Source: Cercophora sp. LCS_1 (Eukaryota; Ascomycota; Sordariomycetes; Sordariales; Lasiosphaeriaceae). Taken from it: a DNA stretch of 64,000 bases. Position 1 is the stretch's first letter, and each line of letters starts with the position of its first letter. Under the pieces are notes generated by a model. That model worked only from the letters and a program-made list of their open reading frames with translations, searched no databases and had not been told where the DNA came from. Where the stretch lies: NCBI GenBank assembly GCA_036250225.1, contig JAPZLL010000009.1, positions 992,001 through 1,056,000 on the forward strand. Reading direction: 5' to 3'. The position numbers were made by a program, and so were the translations under genes. Below are positions 45,840 to 57,212 of this stretch, piece after piece.

Positions 45840-47797
45840 CCTGGCGCGAAGGGCAGATAGAAGGAAGATGCAAGAGAAAAGTGGTTTTTGTCATTTCTTT
45901 TGTCGGCAGTGCTGTGGCTCCGGGGTTTTTTCCCAGAGACGCGCGCGTGAGCCGACGTGCATGGCGACTGGAAATTTGGGACTGGCGGAGCGCGCATGGG
46001 AAAGTTGCATCTACACGGAGGCTGGGTCTGTTTTTTCATCTTGCTGTTGCATTGGGGGGGGGGCTTTTTTTTTCTTCACTTCACTTCAACTTGTGTGGGT
46101 GGGGTCATTTTTTTGCCACACCCTTTTTCCCTTCCCCCTTACCAGATTCGATTCATCGCTGCAAGACAGCACCGTTTTTTTCCCCTCGGAGTTTCGGTTT
46201 TCGGCTCAAGCCAACCGATTCCTCCGTTTTTTTCTCCCACCCGTGTGTGTGCATGTGTGTTTGTGTGTGAACCTGCATTAGGAATGGGTGGAGGGGGACA
46301 TTGCATAGTTTATAATTCCGGTGGTGGGTGGATCTGGGTCTGGATTTGGGCTGGCTGGCAATAGCATGGGTGGGCAATACCCCTTTCCTCTCTCTCTTTA
46401 GAGGAGGAGGAGGGGAGGAGGTTGTCTTTTTGGGAGGGAAATCTACTTGAGTTACACATCATTTGGGCGTTTTATGTCAACAAAGAGATTATTACTATTA
46501 CCTCGTCATCGAGATTTTCTGGCAGCAGAAAAGAATATGTTTTGACCCTCTAGGGGGTTCGTTTAGATTTTTGGTCCCAATGACATTGGAATTGTGAGTC
46601 TGCCGGGGGCCTGAGCCTCTCGTCGATTGGTTTGGATGGTCTGGGTTACGTAGGTTGGTTGGGTGCGTGGGATATTAGGCGGTTACATATATGCATATGT
46701 TTTCATATTGGCGTCATTGGGACGGGTCAGGTTGGATGGCTGACGGCTGGCTTGACCGCTGTTAGTGGTGGTGTTGAGATGTACTCTTACAAACAGAGGG
46801 TAGCGGTTGCGTGAATATTCACGCCTCCCCTTCCGCGGCCTTTGTGCGATGCTCGGTTCAGTGTGATTATGTTGTGTGGTTGCAGGTCTTGGTCGGCCTC
46901 AACGTCAAAGTATCTCGAACACGCCATACCCTCCTCCTTCTGCCAAACACGACTCAGGAGGCCGAGAAACGTTACTCTTCCAAGAACAACACCATCCTAT
47001 TTTCATGACTAACAAAAACTTGGAAACAAACACGGTCACACAACTGCGTCAACCCGGTTTGAGCCCAACCCCATATCTCCTCTTCAGCCTAGATGTAAGT
47101 AGGTAAACCGCGGAATGAACCCGTTCTTAACCCTGCCGCGGACATCACACAATAGAATTGCCACCCCGTTGTTTTTCCTCTTACTATAAACTCGGAAACA
47201 GCCCAGTCATATATCGTCGGCTGTAACCCAGTTTAATCTCAGTATCATTTTCTCTCCAGACAAGATGTAATCCGTAATAAACACGTCCAAAAGACAGCAT
47301 TGTATGAGAAAAGGGGACAATATCTTGTTGGATGCTCAAAGGCAGCACCATCGGGTGTTTATGGGGTGGCTTTTTGGGTGTTCAAGAGGCAACATCAGGT
47401 CGTTGGGTGCCCAGGGGACAGGATTGTTGGGCGCGGGAAGGGAAGGGGAGAGGGGACATATAGCATACACTACAACGGGCACTAAAACACAACAGAGAAC
47501 AACAATAGCGGAAACATGAACACAACAGCGGAATAATGCAGAGAATAGTATTGCACTTGCGCCAGAATCGTTAGAAACACAGCGCCCAAACCCGATAATC
47601 GCTGAAGCACCCCAAGGACGCATTTTCTGTTTCATACTAGTTCCCAGCGTTGAGCAAAAGATCTACCCTTTAAAAAAAAAAAGGAACTCCTGCTATTTCC
47701 CATTTTCCCATCCCACCAACCAGGGGATCAGCCAGGGGTATCATAACGCTATTTCTCATACCCTTTCGTAACGGTACCGTCATCATCATTGAAACCA
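45476..47797. other. convergent intergenic region between phospholipase C and PRPP synthetase
   Basis: 2.3 kb between two facing stop codons, long for a fungal 3'-3' gap. The first part is G/T-rich on the + strand and contains a T27 run (45809-45835) and a G10-C-T9 block (46054-46073). No ORF with a protein signature was found, and no RNA gene was recognised. A downstream 3' untranslated region of the PRPP synthetase gene probably occupies the right end. Confidence 0.55.
45809..45835. repeat. T27 homopolymer run
   Basis: An uninterrupted run of 27 T on the + strand, about 330 bases after the phospholipase C stop. It may lie in the 3' untranslated region. Confidence 0.9.
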
Positions 47798-49101
47798 TCA
47801 GTCGTACTGAAAGAGAACACTAATGCTCTCACCGTGATGAACCCTCCTGATAGCCTCGGTAAACACCCCGCTGACATCGAGCACTTCCAGCTTTGGACAC
47901 TCCGCCCTCCTCTCGGCGCTCTGATCAACCGTGTTTGTTATGACAACCTTGTCCAGGGCACTTGCGTTGATTCTCGCGATTGCGTCCCCGCTGAACACGC
48001 CGTGTGTAAGGAGTGCGTAGACCGCCGTGGCGCCCTCTTTTTTCAGGAGTTTGGCTGCTCGCGTGATGGTGTTGGCTGTGTCAGCGAGATCGTCGACGAG
48101 GATGCACACGCGGCCGGCGACGTTGCCGACCAGCATCATGGTTGCCTTTTGGCGGTCTGTGATCTTGGTTGGCCGGCGCTCTTTGTGGATGAGTGCAAAG
48201 TTGAGGGAGAGGGAATCGGCGATGGCCGTGGCGCGCTTGGCGCCGCCGGCGTCGGGGGAGACGATGACCGCGTTGGGGTGGGTGGGGAGGAGATGGTGGG
48301 TTATGTACTGCTTGAGGAGAGGTCGGGCGTAGAGGTTGTCAACTGTAGGATAGTTAGTTCCTTGATATCTGTAAGAACGAGCGGGGTTCGGATGGACGGA
48401 CCCGGGATGTCAAAGAAACCTTGGTAGGCTGACTCGTGCAAGTCGCATGTCAGAACGCGGTCGGCGCCGGCGCAAGTGATGAGATCAGCGACAAGAGAGC
48501 CAGTCTGGGCAATCCATTGCTTGTAAGTGCTGCCAGTTCGCGATTGGACTGCCATGACAAGCTGGGGGTTCTCGTAGTCGTGTGTGGTGAACATGCCCTC
48601 GCTGGCGTTCCGCACGTGGAGGTTGTTGCGCATCATGTCGGCGACGTCACTGCTCGAGTCGAGGCCCATGCTCCTAGGAATGCCGTGGCCCGGTGTGGCG
48701 GGGACGCTCTCAAAGGTATATGCCCCTGCGGTGCCGTCGGCTTGGGAGACATCGCGGAGCGGAGCCCCGGCCTTCTTGTAAGGGAGATCGGGCTGTCGAG
48801 AATAGGGGAACAGAGGCAAGACGGCAGTCACGCGCTTAGCGGAGCCAGTCTTGCAAGCTGATATCATGATGCAGAGCTCGATGAAGTAGTCGTTAACTTT
48901 GTCAGCACCGGTGCCGACGCCAAAGGACTGGAGGATGTAGACGTCCTTGCCCCGGACCGAGTCGGCGATCTCGCATCTTGTTTCGCCCGAGGAGAACTTG
49001 CCCAGCAGACGAGCCGAAGGAGGGATGTTGAGGCGGGTGCAGATAGAATCGACGAAGGACGGATGGCTCGAGCCAGAGAGGATGGCGATGTTACGAACCA
49101 T
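47798..49101 (-). CDS. ribose-phosphate pyrophosphokinase (PRPP synthetase) subunit with insertion
   Basis: Two exons on the minus strand (48402-49101, 47798-48342) encode about 414 residues. The enzyme makes PRPP from ribose 5-phosphate and ATP for purine, pyrimidine, His and Trp synthesis. The start MVRNIAILSGSSHPSFVDSI, the motif DLHESAYQGFFDIPVDNLYA, the SPDAGGAKRA segment and the PRPP-binding loop CILVDDLADTANTI are family hallmarks. Two features are unusual. The ATP-binding RQD motif of plain PRS enzymes reads SRQPDLPYKK here. An extra segment of about 80 residues (about 112-192) interrupts the N-terminal half. Yeast PRS1 and PRS5 are subunits with non-homologous insertions, so this is probably such a regulatory or non-catalytic-leaning subunit that works in a hetero-oligomer. 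The intron 48343-48401 has a GTCCGT donor and an AACTAACTA branch region. The first in-frame ATG is 49101. Confidence 0.9.
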
Positions 49102-49953
49102 GGCTACGGCAGTGCAACGAACGTTGTAGTATTTCGGCAGCGACTGCAATCCCTGGGAGAAAGATGGAATGTATGAAACCGTCAAGGTTCTTTTGGTGTT
49201 TGTTGCTGATTTGCGCTGGTTCGCTCCTTCCTCAACGTAATCACTCCCCTCCTCGAGGTCAACCCATCGGTGGGGTCGAGAGACTCAGCATCCCAAGCGT
49301 GCCCAACGCAAAGCCGAGTCGTCCCAGACCTGGTCAGAGGTTGGTTTTGTGTTCCGTCCCGCGTTGTCGGATGCGGTTGAGGTGTGTTGCACAAAGACCA
49401 GATGCCAATCGCTACCAAACGGAACCTGGAAGGCACGAACAAGCAACACGCACGGGACTGCAGATCGACAGCTCGGGAAGCGACAATGTTCGAGATTATG
49501 TTCAAATATCTCCTGTTCAAATATCTCCTGTCACCGACAATTAGCAAGTCGCATTGCAGCGTCGAATTGGCTTCCCGCCCTCCCGCTGCATCCATGCCTT
49601 TTCTTTTCTTTTCTTTTTCCTTGCGTTCGTCGCTCCCCCGCCCCCACCATGGGTCAGCTCCAAGAGCCAGCGCGCTCCCGATTGGAAGATGGGCGGTGAC
49701 GTAGGTCACACGACACAAGGCCCGACTCAACTGGGACACCGACAAAAAGGGGCTGCAGGGGACTAGTGTCTTTTATTTGGTCTATCAACTGCTCCTCATA
49801 TCCCCTGACTACAGCCCAACAAGGGCGCAACCTCAAAACCGGTCTATGAAAAGAACTCATGGCGAATCGAAATCCTCCGTTGCACAACGTGCTCTTCCAT
49901 GAACTGCTGGCCCGTAGCCGCATTGCCCATCCCCAATTCGTTATCACACCCAT
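49102..49953. other. intergenic region between ornithine decarboxylase and PRPP synthetase
   Basis: 850 bases between two minus-strand genes, holding the ornithine decarboxylase 3' region and the PRPP synthetase promoter. A perfect tandem duplication of GTTCAAATATCTCCT occurs at 49500-49529. A CTTTT-repeat tract lies at about 49594-49620. No gene is seen. Confidence 0.55.
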
Positions 49954-51413
49954 TTAATGCCAGCCGAGGAGAGCTCTGGCTCCGGGCTCGCTGCACACGT
50001 AGACGACCTCGTGGTTGTTGGAGAAGCCGTTGAACGTGGTGGCCGAGCACATGGTGTAAGCGCCCATGTCCTCAAAGTACAGCCAGTCGCCAACGTCAAG
50101 GGCGGCACGGAAGCGGATGCTCTCGGTGATGCGGTCGATGCCGTCGCAGGTCGGGCCCCAGATGCTGTACTCGACGCCGTTAGCGCCCGAGGATTCGGCG
50201 GCCGCCGTGTTGTATAACGTGCGGCCTCCCGAGCGCAACACCTTGGCAATGGGATGCTGGTGATCGAACATGATGCTGCTGAAGTTGCCGTACAGTCCAT
50301 CGTTGACGTATAGCATGTAGGCAGCATCGTCGCCCCCGCGGCCGGGGGCGTCTTCGATGGTTCTGCGCGCAATGATGTTGCAAGCGAGCGTGAAGGCCGA
50401 CGACGCATAGTATCGACCGGGCTCGGCGATCAGGTTGATGCCCGAGTGGGCGGGGAAGTAGTCGTCGAGAGCCTCGCGCAGAACGCCTGCCATCTGCTCA
50501 AAGCTGCTGTCGCTACAGAAACCGCCGCCCACATCCAGGGTCTTGAGGTTGAAGCCGTGAGTCTCGGCCTGGCGGAAAACCAAATGAGCATCTTGGACGG
50601 CCTTGAGGAAGGCTTTGGGATCCGAGGCGCCCGAGCCGACGTGGAAGCTGACGCCCACCACATTGAGGCCGAGCTCGCTGGCAAGGGCAAGGAGGCCGTC
50701 GGTCGAGTCGAGGGATGCGCCGAACTTGAGGCTCAGACGGCAAAGCGACGAGGAATCGTCGGTCAGGATGCGCAGGAACAGCTCGGCGTCGGGGTACAGG
50801 CGGGCGATCTTGCGGAGCTCATCAGTGTTGTCAAAGGTCATCTGGCGCACGCCCTTGTTGGCGACATAGCGAAGATACGAGTTCGTCTTGCAGGGCTGTG
50901 CGTAGATGATGCGCGAAGGGTCAACGCCCATGTTGAGAACCTGTTCAATTTCATTCTTGGAGGCGCAGTCGAAGCCGGTGCCGAGGGCGGAAAGCATGTG
51001 CAAGAGCTTTGCATCCGAGTTGCACTTGACGGCTGAGGGCAGGTGTTAGTCTAGAGTATCACGGGGGGCTTGCCAAGACACAACGTACCATAGAAGGGCT
51101 TGACGCGCGGCAGGTTCAACTTCCAGCGCAGATGCTGCCGGTAGACCTCGCCAAGGTCCGCTACAAAAAAGGTATCTTCATCTCCGGGCTCGCAGAACTC
51201 ATGGTCAATGCTCTCCACGCGCTGACGCAGGGCATTGCCAATCAGTTCCTTGACCGAGGGGCCAGCAGTGTGGCCGGCGTGATGGTCATGGTGTTCATGA
51301 TGGTGACTTAGGAAGACATTGTTGATGGTCCTCTTCAGAAACACATGATTGTTCGCATATTCCGGATAATCCAGTGAAGTGATGCGATCGGTAACAACCG
51401 TTGGCATAACCAT
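49954..51413 (-). CDS. spe-1: ornithine decarboxylase
   Basis: Two exons on the minus strand (51089-51413, 49954-51032) encode about 467 residues. This PLP enzyme converts ornithine to putrescine, the first step of polyamine synthesis. The PLP lysine is Lys111 in FYAVKCNSD, formed exactly across the splice junction. Further hallmarks are VSFHVGSGASD, TLDVGGGFC, the phosphate-binding AEPGRYYA segment and the active-site Cys404 in WGPTCDGID. Length is near that of Neurospora spe-1. The N-terminus carries a histidine-rich stretch, SHHHEHHDHHAGH, at residues 36-48. The intron 51033-51088 has a GTACGT donor and a CTAAC branch. Above the ATG the leader strand has no ATG for several hundred bases (until about 51977), which suits a long leader. 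Polyamine control is known for the family, but no element can be shown here. Confidence 0.96.
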
Positions 51414-54125
51414 ATCCCACGATTTGTCGGGGGGGTCGATTCGGAGATAGAAGAGTGTTGGCGGAGAGGGATCAGGTGGGGTGCTTTCGCGAGATATCAG
51501 ATATCGTTTCTCGTCGAGGGAATAGGTGAAGCGCTGGTGCTCAGGCGGGTGTTAGGGGGGTCGATGGCGGTAGCACACTGATCCCTCAGCGGACTGACGA
51601 GGTCTCCTCGACTCTTCCTCGTTGAGAGGAAGAACCTCAGAACTCGTCCTATGCGGCAGCTGGTGTTGGGGGGTGTTTGGGGGGCTGTGGTTGTGTGAGG
51701 TGTCGAACAAGGAAAAGTCGAGTTCCTTAGGCGACCTCAGCAGGCGGTGGGATGTTGTTGGTGATATGAAAAGATTTTCGAAGGCTGAAATCTTGGTCAG
51801 AGATCAAGTCCACGGCCGAGAAAGCCGTTGTCGGTTGGGGCGCCTTTGATGGAGACCAAAGGCAGTCCGAGGGTGAATTGGGAAAGCTGTGGTAACGAGA
51901 ATCCGTCAGCAATGCTCAATTTGCTCCACAGGATGGAAGGTGACCAGGTGAATCGGGCAAGATAGCTCAGCTCGAGCATGAGGTGGGTTGTCTTGCGAGC
52001 ATACCCACGCCAATGCTCCCCACGTCAGGACGAGGCGTTGCTGGATGCGCAACCATGTGACTCGCTGGCCGCCAAGACAGCACACCGAATTCAGAACCGC
52101 GACTAACTTACTAGGTGGTTTTGTTGCGACAAAGCTGGCTTTGGGCGGATGCACCGTGGATGCGATGATTTGGAGGCAAAGCAGAGGAGGAGGAGGAAGA
52201 TGAGAGAAAATTGGGCTGTTGTGAAAGGAAAAAGCGCTGGGACGGGGGAGGGGGGTGATTTTGGCGGTTCTTCGGGGGCAACCTTAAAAATGTGGTGAGG
52301 GGCTCACTCACGCTCGCGCTAGAATCACGGTGGGCACGGTGGGGACTCATGGAAGTGGGAGGGCTGTGCTGTCCAAGTATTTTTTCGTGATTTGAATTTC
52401 CGCACACAAAACTCCACGACCGCCTCCCGTCTCCCGCCGACCGCCATGGTGATCCATCAAAGCGGGGGGCAACGAGGGGTTCCATAATTTCCATCCAAAA
52501 TTTTAATGGGTCATGGAAACGTCTTGTCTGGGTCCGAAGTACTCCGTACCGGGTCCTTCATCACAGCGCGCCAGCGTGAAAGCGGCTGACCGCCGACGTT
52601 TCTTTGTTGCACGTCTGCAATTCGTCCGATCGAGCTGGACGCTTGTCGACTCGGGACTCGGCCAAGCAGTCCGGGGAGGGAGCCCACTTGCTCGCCGCTA
52701 GTCCCTTGCCTCCAGTTCTCAATTCCTAGACGTCCCTTCGTAGCATGCGCGTCTTTTCACACTCACTTGCTTGATGGCGTGCGACCGTCCGACTGCAGAC
52801 CGCAACTTGCGGTGACATCGGGACCAGCATAAACCGACGTCTATCCTGCAGTAGCTGCTCCATTCGAGCCGAATGGCGGGACATGGCAGGAAGGGGGGCC
52901 ACTTCTCGGCCAGCACCCTTCCAACTCAGTAACATCACCGATCCCCTACGATCCCACTTCCCAACACATTGTCGAGATTTTTGACACAGGACACAAAAAA
53001 CACATCGATATGGAACGGTGGCGGCTACCTGGAGAGAGCCTAGAGCTGTTGAATGTAAGTGAATCCTCCCCCAAGAACTTGCAAGGGGCTTCGTTAGGCG
53101 GATATCTGGAGACAGACATCCAACGCAGAGACTTTGATACCCAGGTCGTTTCGCTTGCTAGGTGGGTTAGTCGACAACCTCGAGGAGCCCAACCGCGACA
53201 AGCCAGTAAAATCGCGCATTTGGGTATTAGGCTGTTCACTGGCCTAGCCGTAGCGGTGACGAGGTGCAAGGTGTTCTCACCCTTTCGCTAATCGTGCGTA
53301 AAACGTAAGACGAAGCTTAGGGAGACGGGGGCATTATTCGACAAGGCGGGTTGTCGATGGGTCACGCTGTTTCCGATCATGGGAAATATCGGCTTGCCGC
53401 GGTAAGGGGGCGAGGGATATCTCCGATTCGGAGGAAGTCGCATGCATCCTGCGGCTCGACTTTCATCTTAGGTCCTGCAGAGTCGGTAGTAAGCCGTCAA
53501 AGCATTGGCCTCTCTTGAGTGTGTGCTCGTTGCCCCTGTGTCAGGCCGACCTGTGACTCAATGAGATTGGTCCATAAACAGTAACCTGCTGAGCCACCAA
53601 GTCATGATCCGCAGGGGCGGAAGGAGGCGTGACGTAACCCAGGGGCAAACTCTAAGAACACGAGGGGAAATGTTCTAGAATAGGAAGAATCCCATCTTCC
53701 TACAATTGACAAGGTAGGGGATATGTACTCTGTTGTTTAGTCCGGGAATCCAAAGCTGTGGAAACCGGGTCTGAAAAACGAGTTCTCGGTTTGGGCCCCA
53801 GTTTGCCGCTGGTTCCCGAGTTCCTTTTAATCTTGCGTTTTGCTGTGGTCACGATGCTATAGACTTGAGCATCGCAACGTATCGTATCTGAACGCGAGGA
53901 AGATTGGGATAAAACAATTCCGATACAAGGGAAGCCAATATGGGCAACAGTGGGCGTCGACACAGAACAGCACGTGTTGACACTTGACCCTAGGCCCCAA
54001 CTTGGGGCCCTACACGGCTCTTTGGTAGAGAAGGGTATCATCGGTGTTATCGGTGGTTGTTATACATATTAATGATATACAGTGAAGGGTGGGTCGCACA
54101 AGTCGAAGGTGAACATATCGCGCGA
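51414..54125. promoter_or_regulatory. upstream region of ornithine decarboxylase and 3' region of CYM1
   Basis: 2.7 kb. The left part should be the ornithine decarboxylase leader and promoter (minus strand). A possible short two-exon open frame on the + strand at 53010-53247 is described in the findings. A perfect 8-base inverted repeat, TAGGAAGA and TCTTCCTA with a six-base loop, lies at 53681-53702. No RNA gene or mobile element is recognised. Confidence 0.5.
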
Positions 54126-57100
54126 TCAATCAACGCCGTTGATGTCCATTTCGTTCACAGACCAGGTTTTGTCGACCCAATCCCGTTTCTCGCCGAGAAA
54201 CACGAGGCGTCCTGACTCGTTTGAGAGCGCATCGACAACATACTTCTGAGCCACCTCGCGTACCTGGTCCTTGGTAACACCGAGAAGCTGCTCTCGTCGT
54301 TTCTGCTTCATGTCCTCGGTGATACCGTAGAGGAAGTTGCTCATGCCCTCCTCGTTGACGGCCCTTGGCGCATCAACGCCCTGGAAAACGGATATCTTGG
54401 CGTCCTCAAGGTCACGATCCGACCACTCTTTATCAACAGCCCATCTCCCAGCATTCTGCATGATTTTGATGGTATTGAGCGGATTCGGGTCGCGGTAAGA
54501 GTAGAAGCCGAAGATGCCGTCAAACGCTCGAGAATACGCTCCTCCACCGTAAGCGCCGCCTTTCTCGCGGATCTCATGATGCAGGTGCTTGTGCGTGAGA
54601 AGCTGGGAGAGGATCTGCAGGGGCGCGCCCTGAGGTGAGGTATAGGAGACTGTTGGCAAGGCGAGTGCGCCGTAGTAAACCTGGTAGGGAAGAGGGTAGA
54701 ACGACTTGATATCCCGGGCAAACTGAGGTGCTGTGCTCGTCGGGAAAGCAACCGCAGTCGACTCCAGAGAGTCAACAAAGCCTTGCAAGGCTACGTTGTT
54801 GCTAGCTACGCTCTCTCTGTCGCAAGTAACAGCAACACGGAGACGGCCGGCCAAAGCAAACTGCTGAATCTGCTTCAGCTTCGAGATGACGTCCTCAAAG
54901 GAGTCCGCCTGGGGCCTGTGCGCTAAACCGGTGACAAGCTTGACTTGTGATAGCCCACTAACCTGCTCCCGAAGAAACGCGTCCCAAGACAACCCAGCCT
55001 CAGCAGCTCTTCGGGCGTAGGCATGTCCCGACGAAGCGATGTCGTTTACAACACCATCCGCAGATGCTTGGAGAAGCTGTCGGATTTGTTGTGATGCCTC
55101 GGGGCTGTCGAAGTTGGTATCAATGACCAATGTCCGGAGGAGTTCAAACATCGTTGGTACGTTGCGATCCAGAGCCATGCCGGTGAATATAAGACCCTCG
55201 GAAGCCTTTGTAAACTCTGTCGGGCTGGAAGCTGAGTGATAGCCAACGGAAACACCGCCCGTCTTGAGTTTGATGAGGTCCTCCAATTGCTCCATCGTCA
55301 TGTTCTTGGTGCCAAGCCGCATGATGGAATCCGTGAAGAGTGGAATGAGGCTCCGTAAATCATCAGGGAGGTTCTCGAGCGTGTTGATGGCCCGGAAATA
55401 AGTCAACCCATTTGTTGGTGCTTCGCGCCACTGAACATCTGCCCTGTCCCAAGCCTCGTGGATCAACTCCACAGGCTCCTTGGACTTGGGGATATCGGCA
55501 ACGCGGACACTGGGAAGGCAACTAAGATCCTCGGTGTTTGTTTTGCTTTGCTCCACCAAAAGCTCCAATTCACGCGCCTCCAACGCGGCCTGAGCCTTCT
55601 CCTCGCAGCCGGCCGACTTGACCACTTCCGAGATCTTTGTGCTTAGACGACTCTCTTCCTCCTTTGCCAGGTCCTGGCCAAATGTCGGAGATGGTGCCAT
55701 TGTGAAGGTCAAAGTGTTGCTGTTCATCAAGTACTTATCCACGAGCCCCTCGAGGTAACCGCCCTTGGCGAATTCGGCCTCAAAAGCGGCAATTGTATCA
55801 TTCCAAGCAAGAGAGTCAAACGGATCAACTCCCGTAAACCATTTTGGCTTCAGTCGGTGGAGAAGAGACATGCCAAAGTTGGCAGTCTTGTGCTTCAGCC
55901 CCAATTCAAGTTGGTGTAAGTAACCATTGATCTTGGACCGATCGAAACTTTTGTCCCGCGCAGTTTGGATAATCTCCTTAACCTTGGCCTTCAACTTGGG
56001 GACATCTGCCTCTTGCAAGCCCGTCAGGCCGATAGAGAAAATACCCATCTTGCCTGAGCTATCGTATCCCGTGTTCGGGGTCCAGTCGGTACCAAGTCCC
56101 GATTCGATCAAACCCTTGTACAGGGGCGAGCCATAGCCGTCCACCAACAAGCCCGACACGAGAGCGAGTGAAAAGGACTCGACAATATTGGTCGTGTCAC
56201 CCAAGATCCAAGAGACTGACGACTTGAACTGTCGATTCGGGTCCACCAGAGGATCGACAGGACCAAGGAGCGTTACCTCCCTTGACCCGCTGATGAGGTC
56301 AATGGGGCGATGGATCGTGATATCGCCACGTATTCTCTCAAAGGCGCCAAGTTGAGCGTCGATTTCTCTGAGATGATCGGCTAGCGGCATATCGCCATAA
56401 GTGAAAACCTTGGCGTTGCTTGGATGGTAGTGTTCAGCATGAAACTGCTTCAGCTGCTTGTATGTCAGGTCAGTAATCTTTTGGGGATCACCACCCGAGT
56501 TGTTGATATCTGGGAAAATGTGATCTTGGAATCTGATGTAGAACAGATAGCCAGCGTCCGACATCTGACCCTTCATCTCGTTGTAAACCACGCCCTTGAA
56601 TACGAGTTTCCTGTCCTCGGGGTTCGCCTCGGGGCCCTCGGCAACGAGAGCTTGCGGGTTCTCCGGGCCAATTCTCCAACCTTCTTGGGTAAAGTCCGAT
56701 TCCTTCAATAACGGCCGGAGGGTGGCATCGAGGTACACGGACATCAGATTCTTGAAGTCTTGGGCATTCGTCGTGGCAAAAGGGTAGAATGTATGATCGG
56801 AAGCCGTGAAGGCGTTCATAAAGTTGGACAGCGTACGCGGAAGCATCTTAAAGAAGGGATCCCTAATGGGATATCTGGGGAAGATGTCAGCGGAACGACC
56901 GCATATGCAAATGCGAGATGCTTACTTCTCGCTGCCGCAGAGCGTTGTGTGCTCGAGGATGTGAGGAACACCCGTGTCATCGGGAGGGTTGGTCTTGAAG
57001 CCAATAGAGAAGACATTGTTGCTATCATCACGGGCGATGTGCAGGTGCTCGGCGCCCGTCTTGTCGTGCTGCAAGTGCAGCGCCGTCAACTCCAGTTCGG

Positions 57101-57212
57101 GGACATGCTTCGACCGTAGCAAGGTGAACCCGTGAAGCTTCTCGCCGGGTTTCGGAAACTGCGAGAGCTCTGTAACTGCCTTTTTGGCACCTTTGACTGC
57201 GTTTCGGAGCAT
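54126..57212 (-). CDS. cym1: mitochondrial presequence peptidase CYM1 (M16C)
   Basis: Two exons on the minus strand (56926-57212, 54126-56874) encode about 1011 residues, the usual length. CYM1/PreP degrades cleaved mitochondrial presequences in the matrix. The zinc motif HILEH is at residues 84-88 in TGVPHILEHTTLCGSEKYPI. The next segment, LSNFMNAFTASDHTFYPFAT, is nearly invariant in the family, and FKGVVYNEMKGQMSD holds the downstream zinc-ligand glutamate. The C-terminal half has GGAYGGGAYSR, conserved in M16C. The N-terminus MLRNAVKGAKKAV is basic without acids, as expected for a targeting sequence, although it is shorter than in relatives. An in-frame TGA lies 36 bases upstream of the ATG, so 57212 is the start unless a further exon exists. 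Intron 56875-56925 is 51 bases. The gene is divergent from the taxilin gene. Confidence 0.95.
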
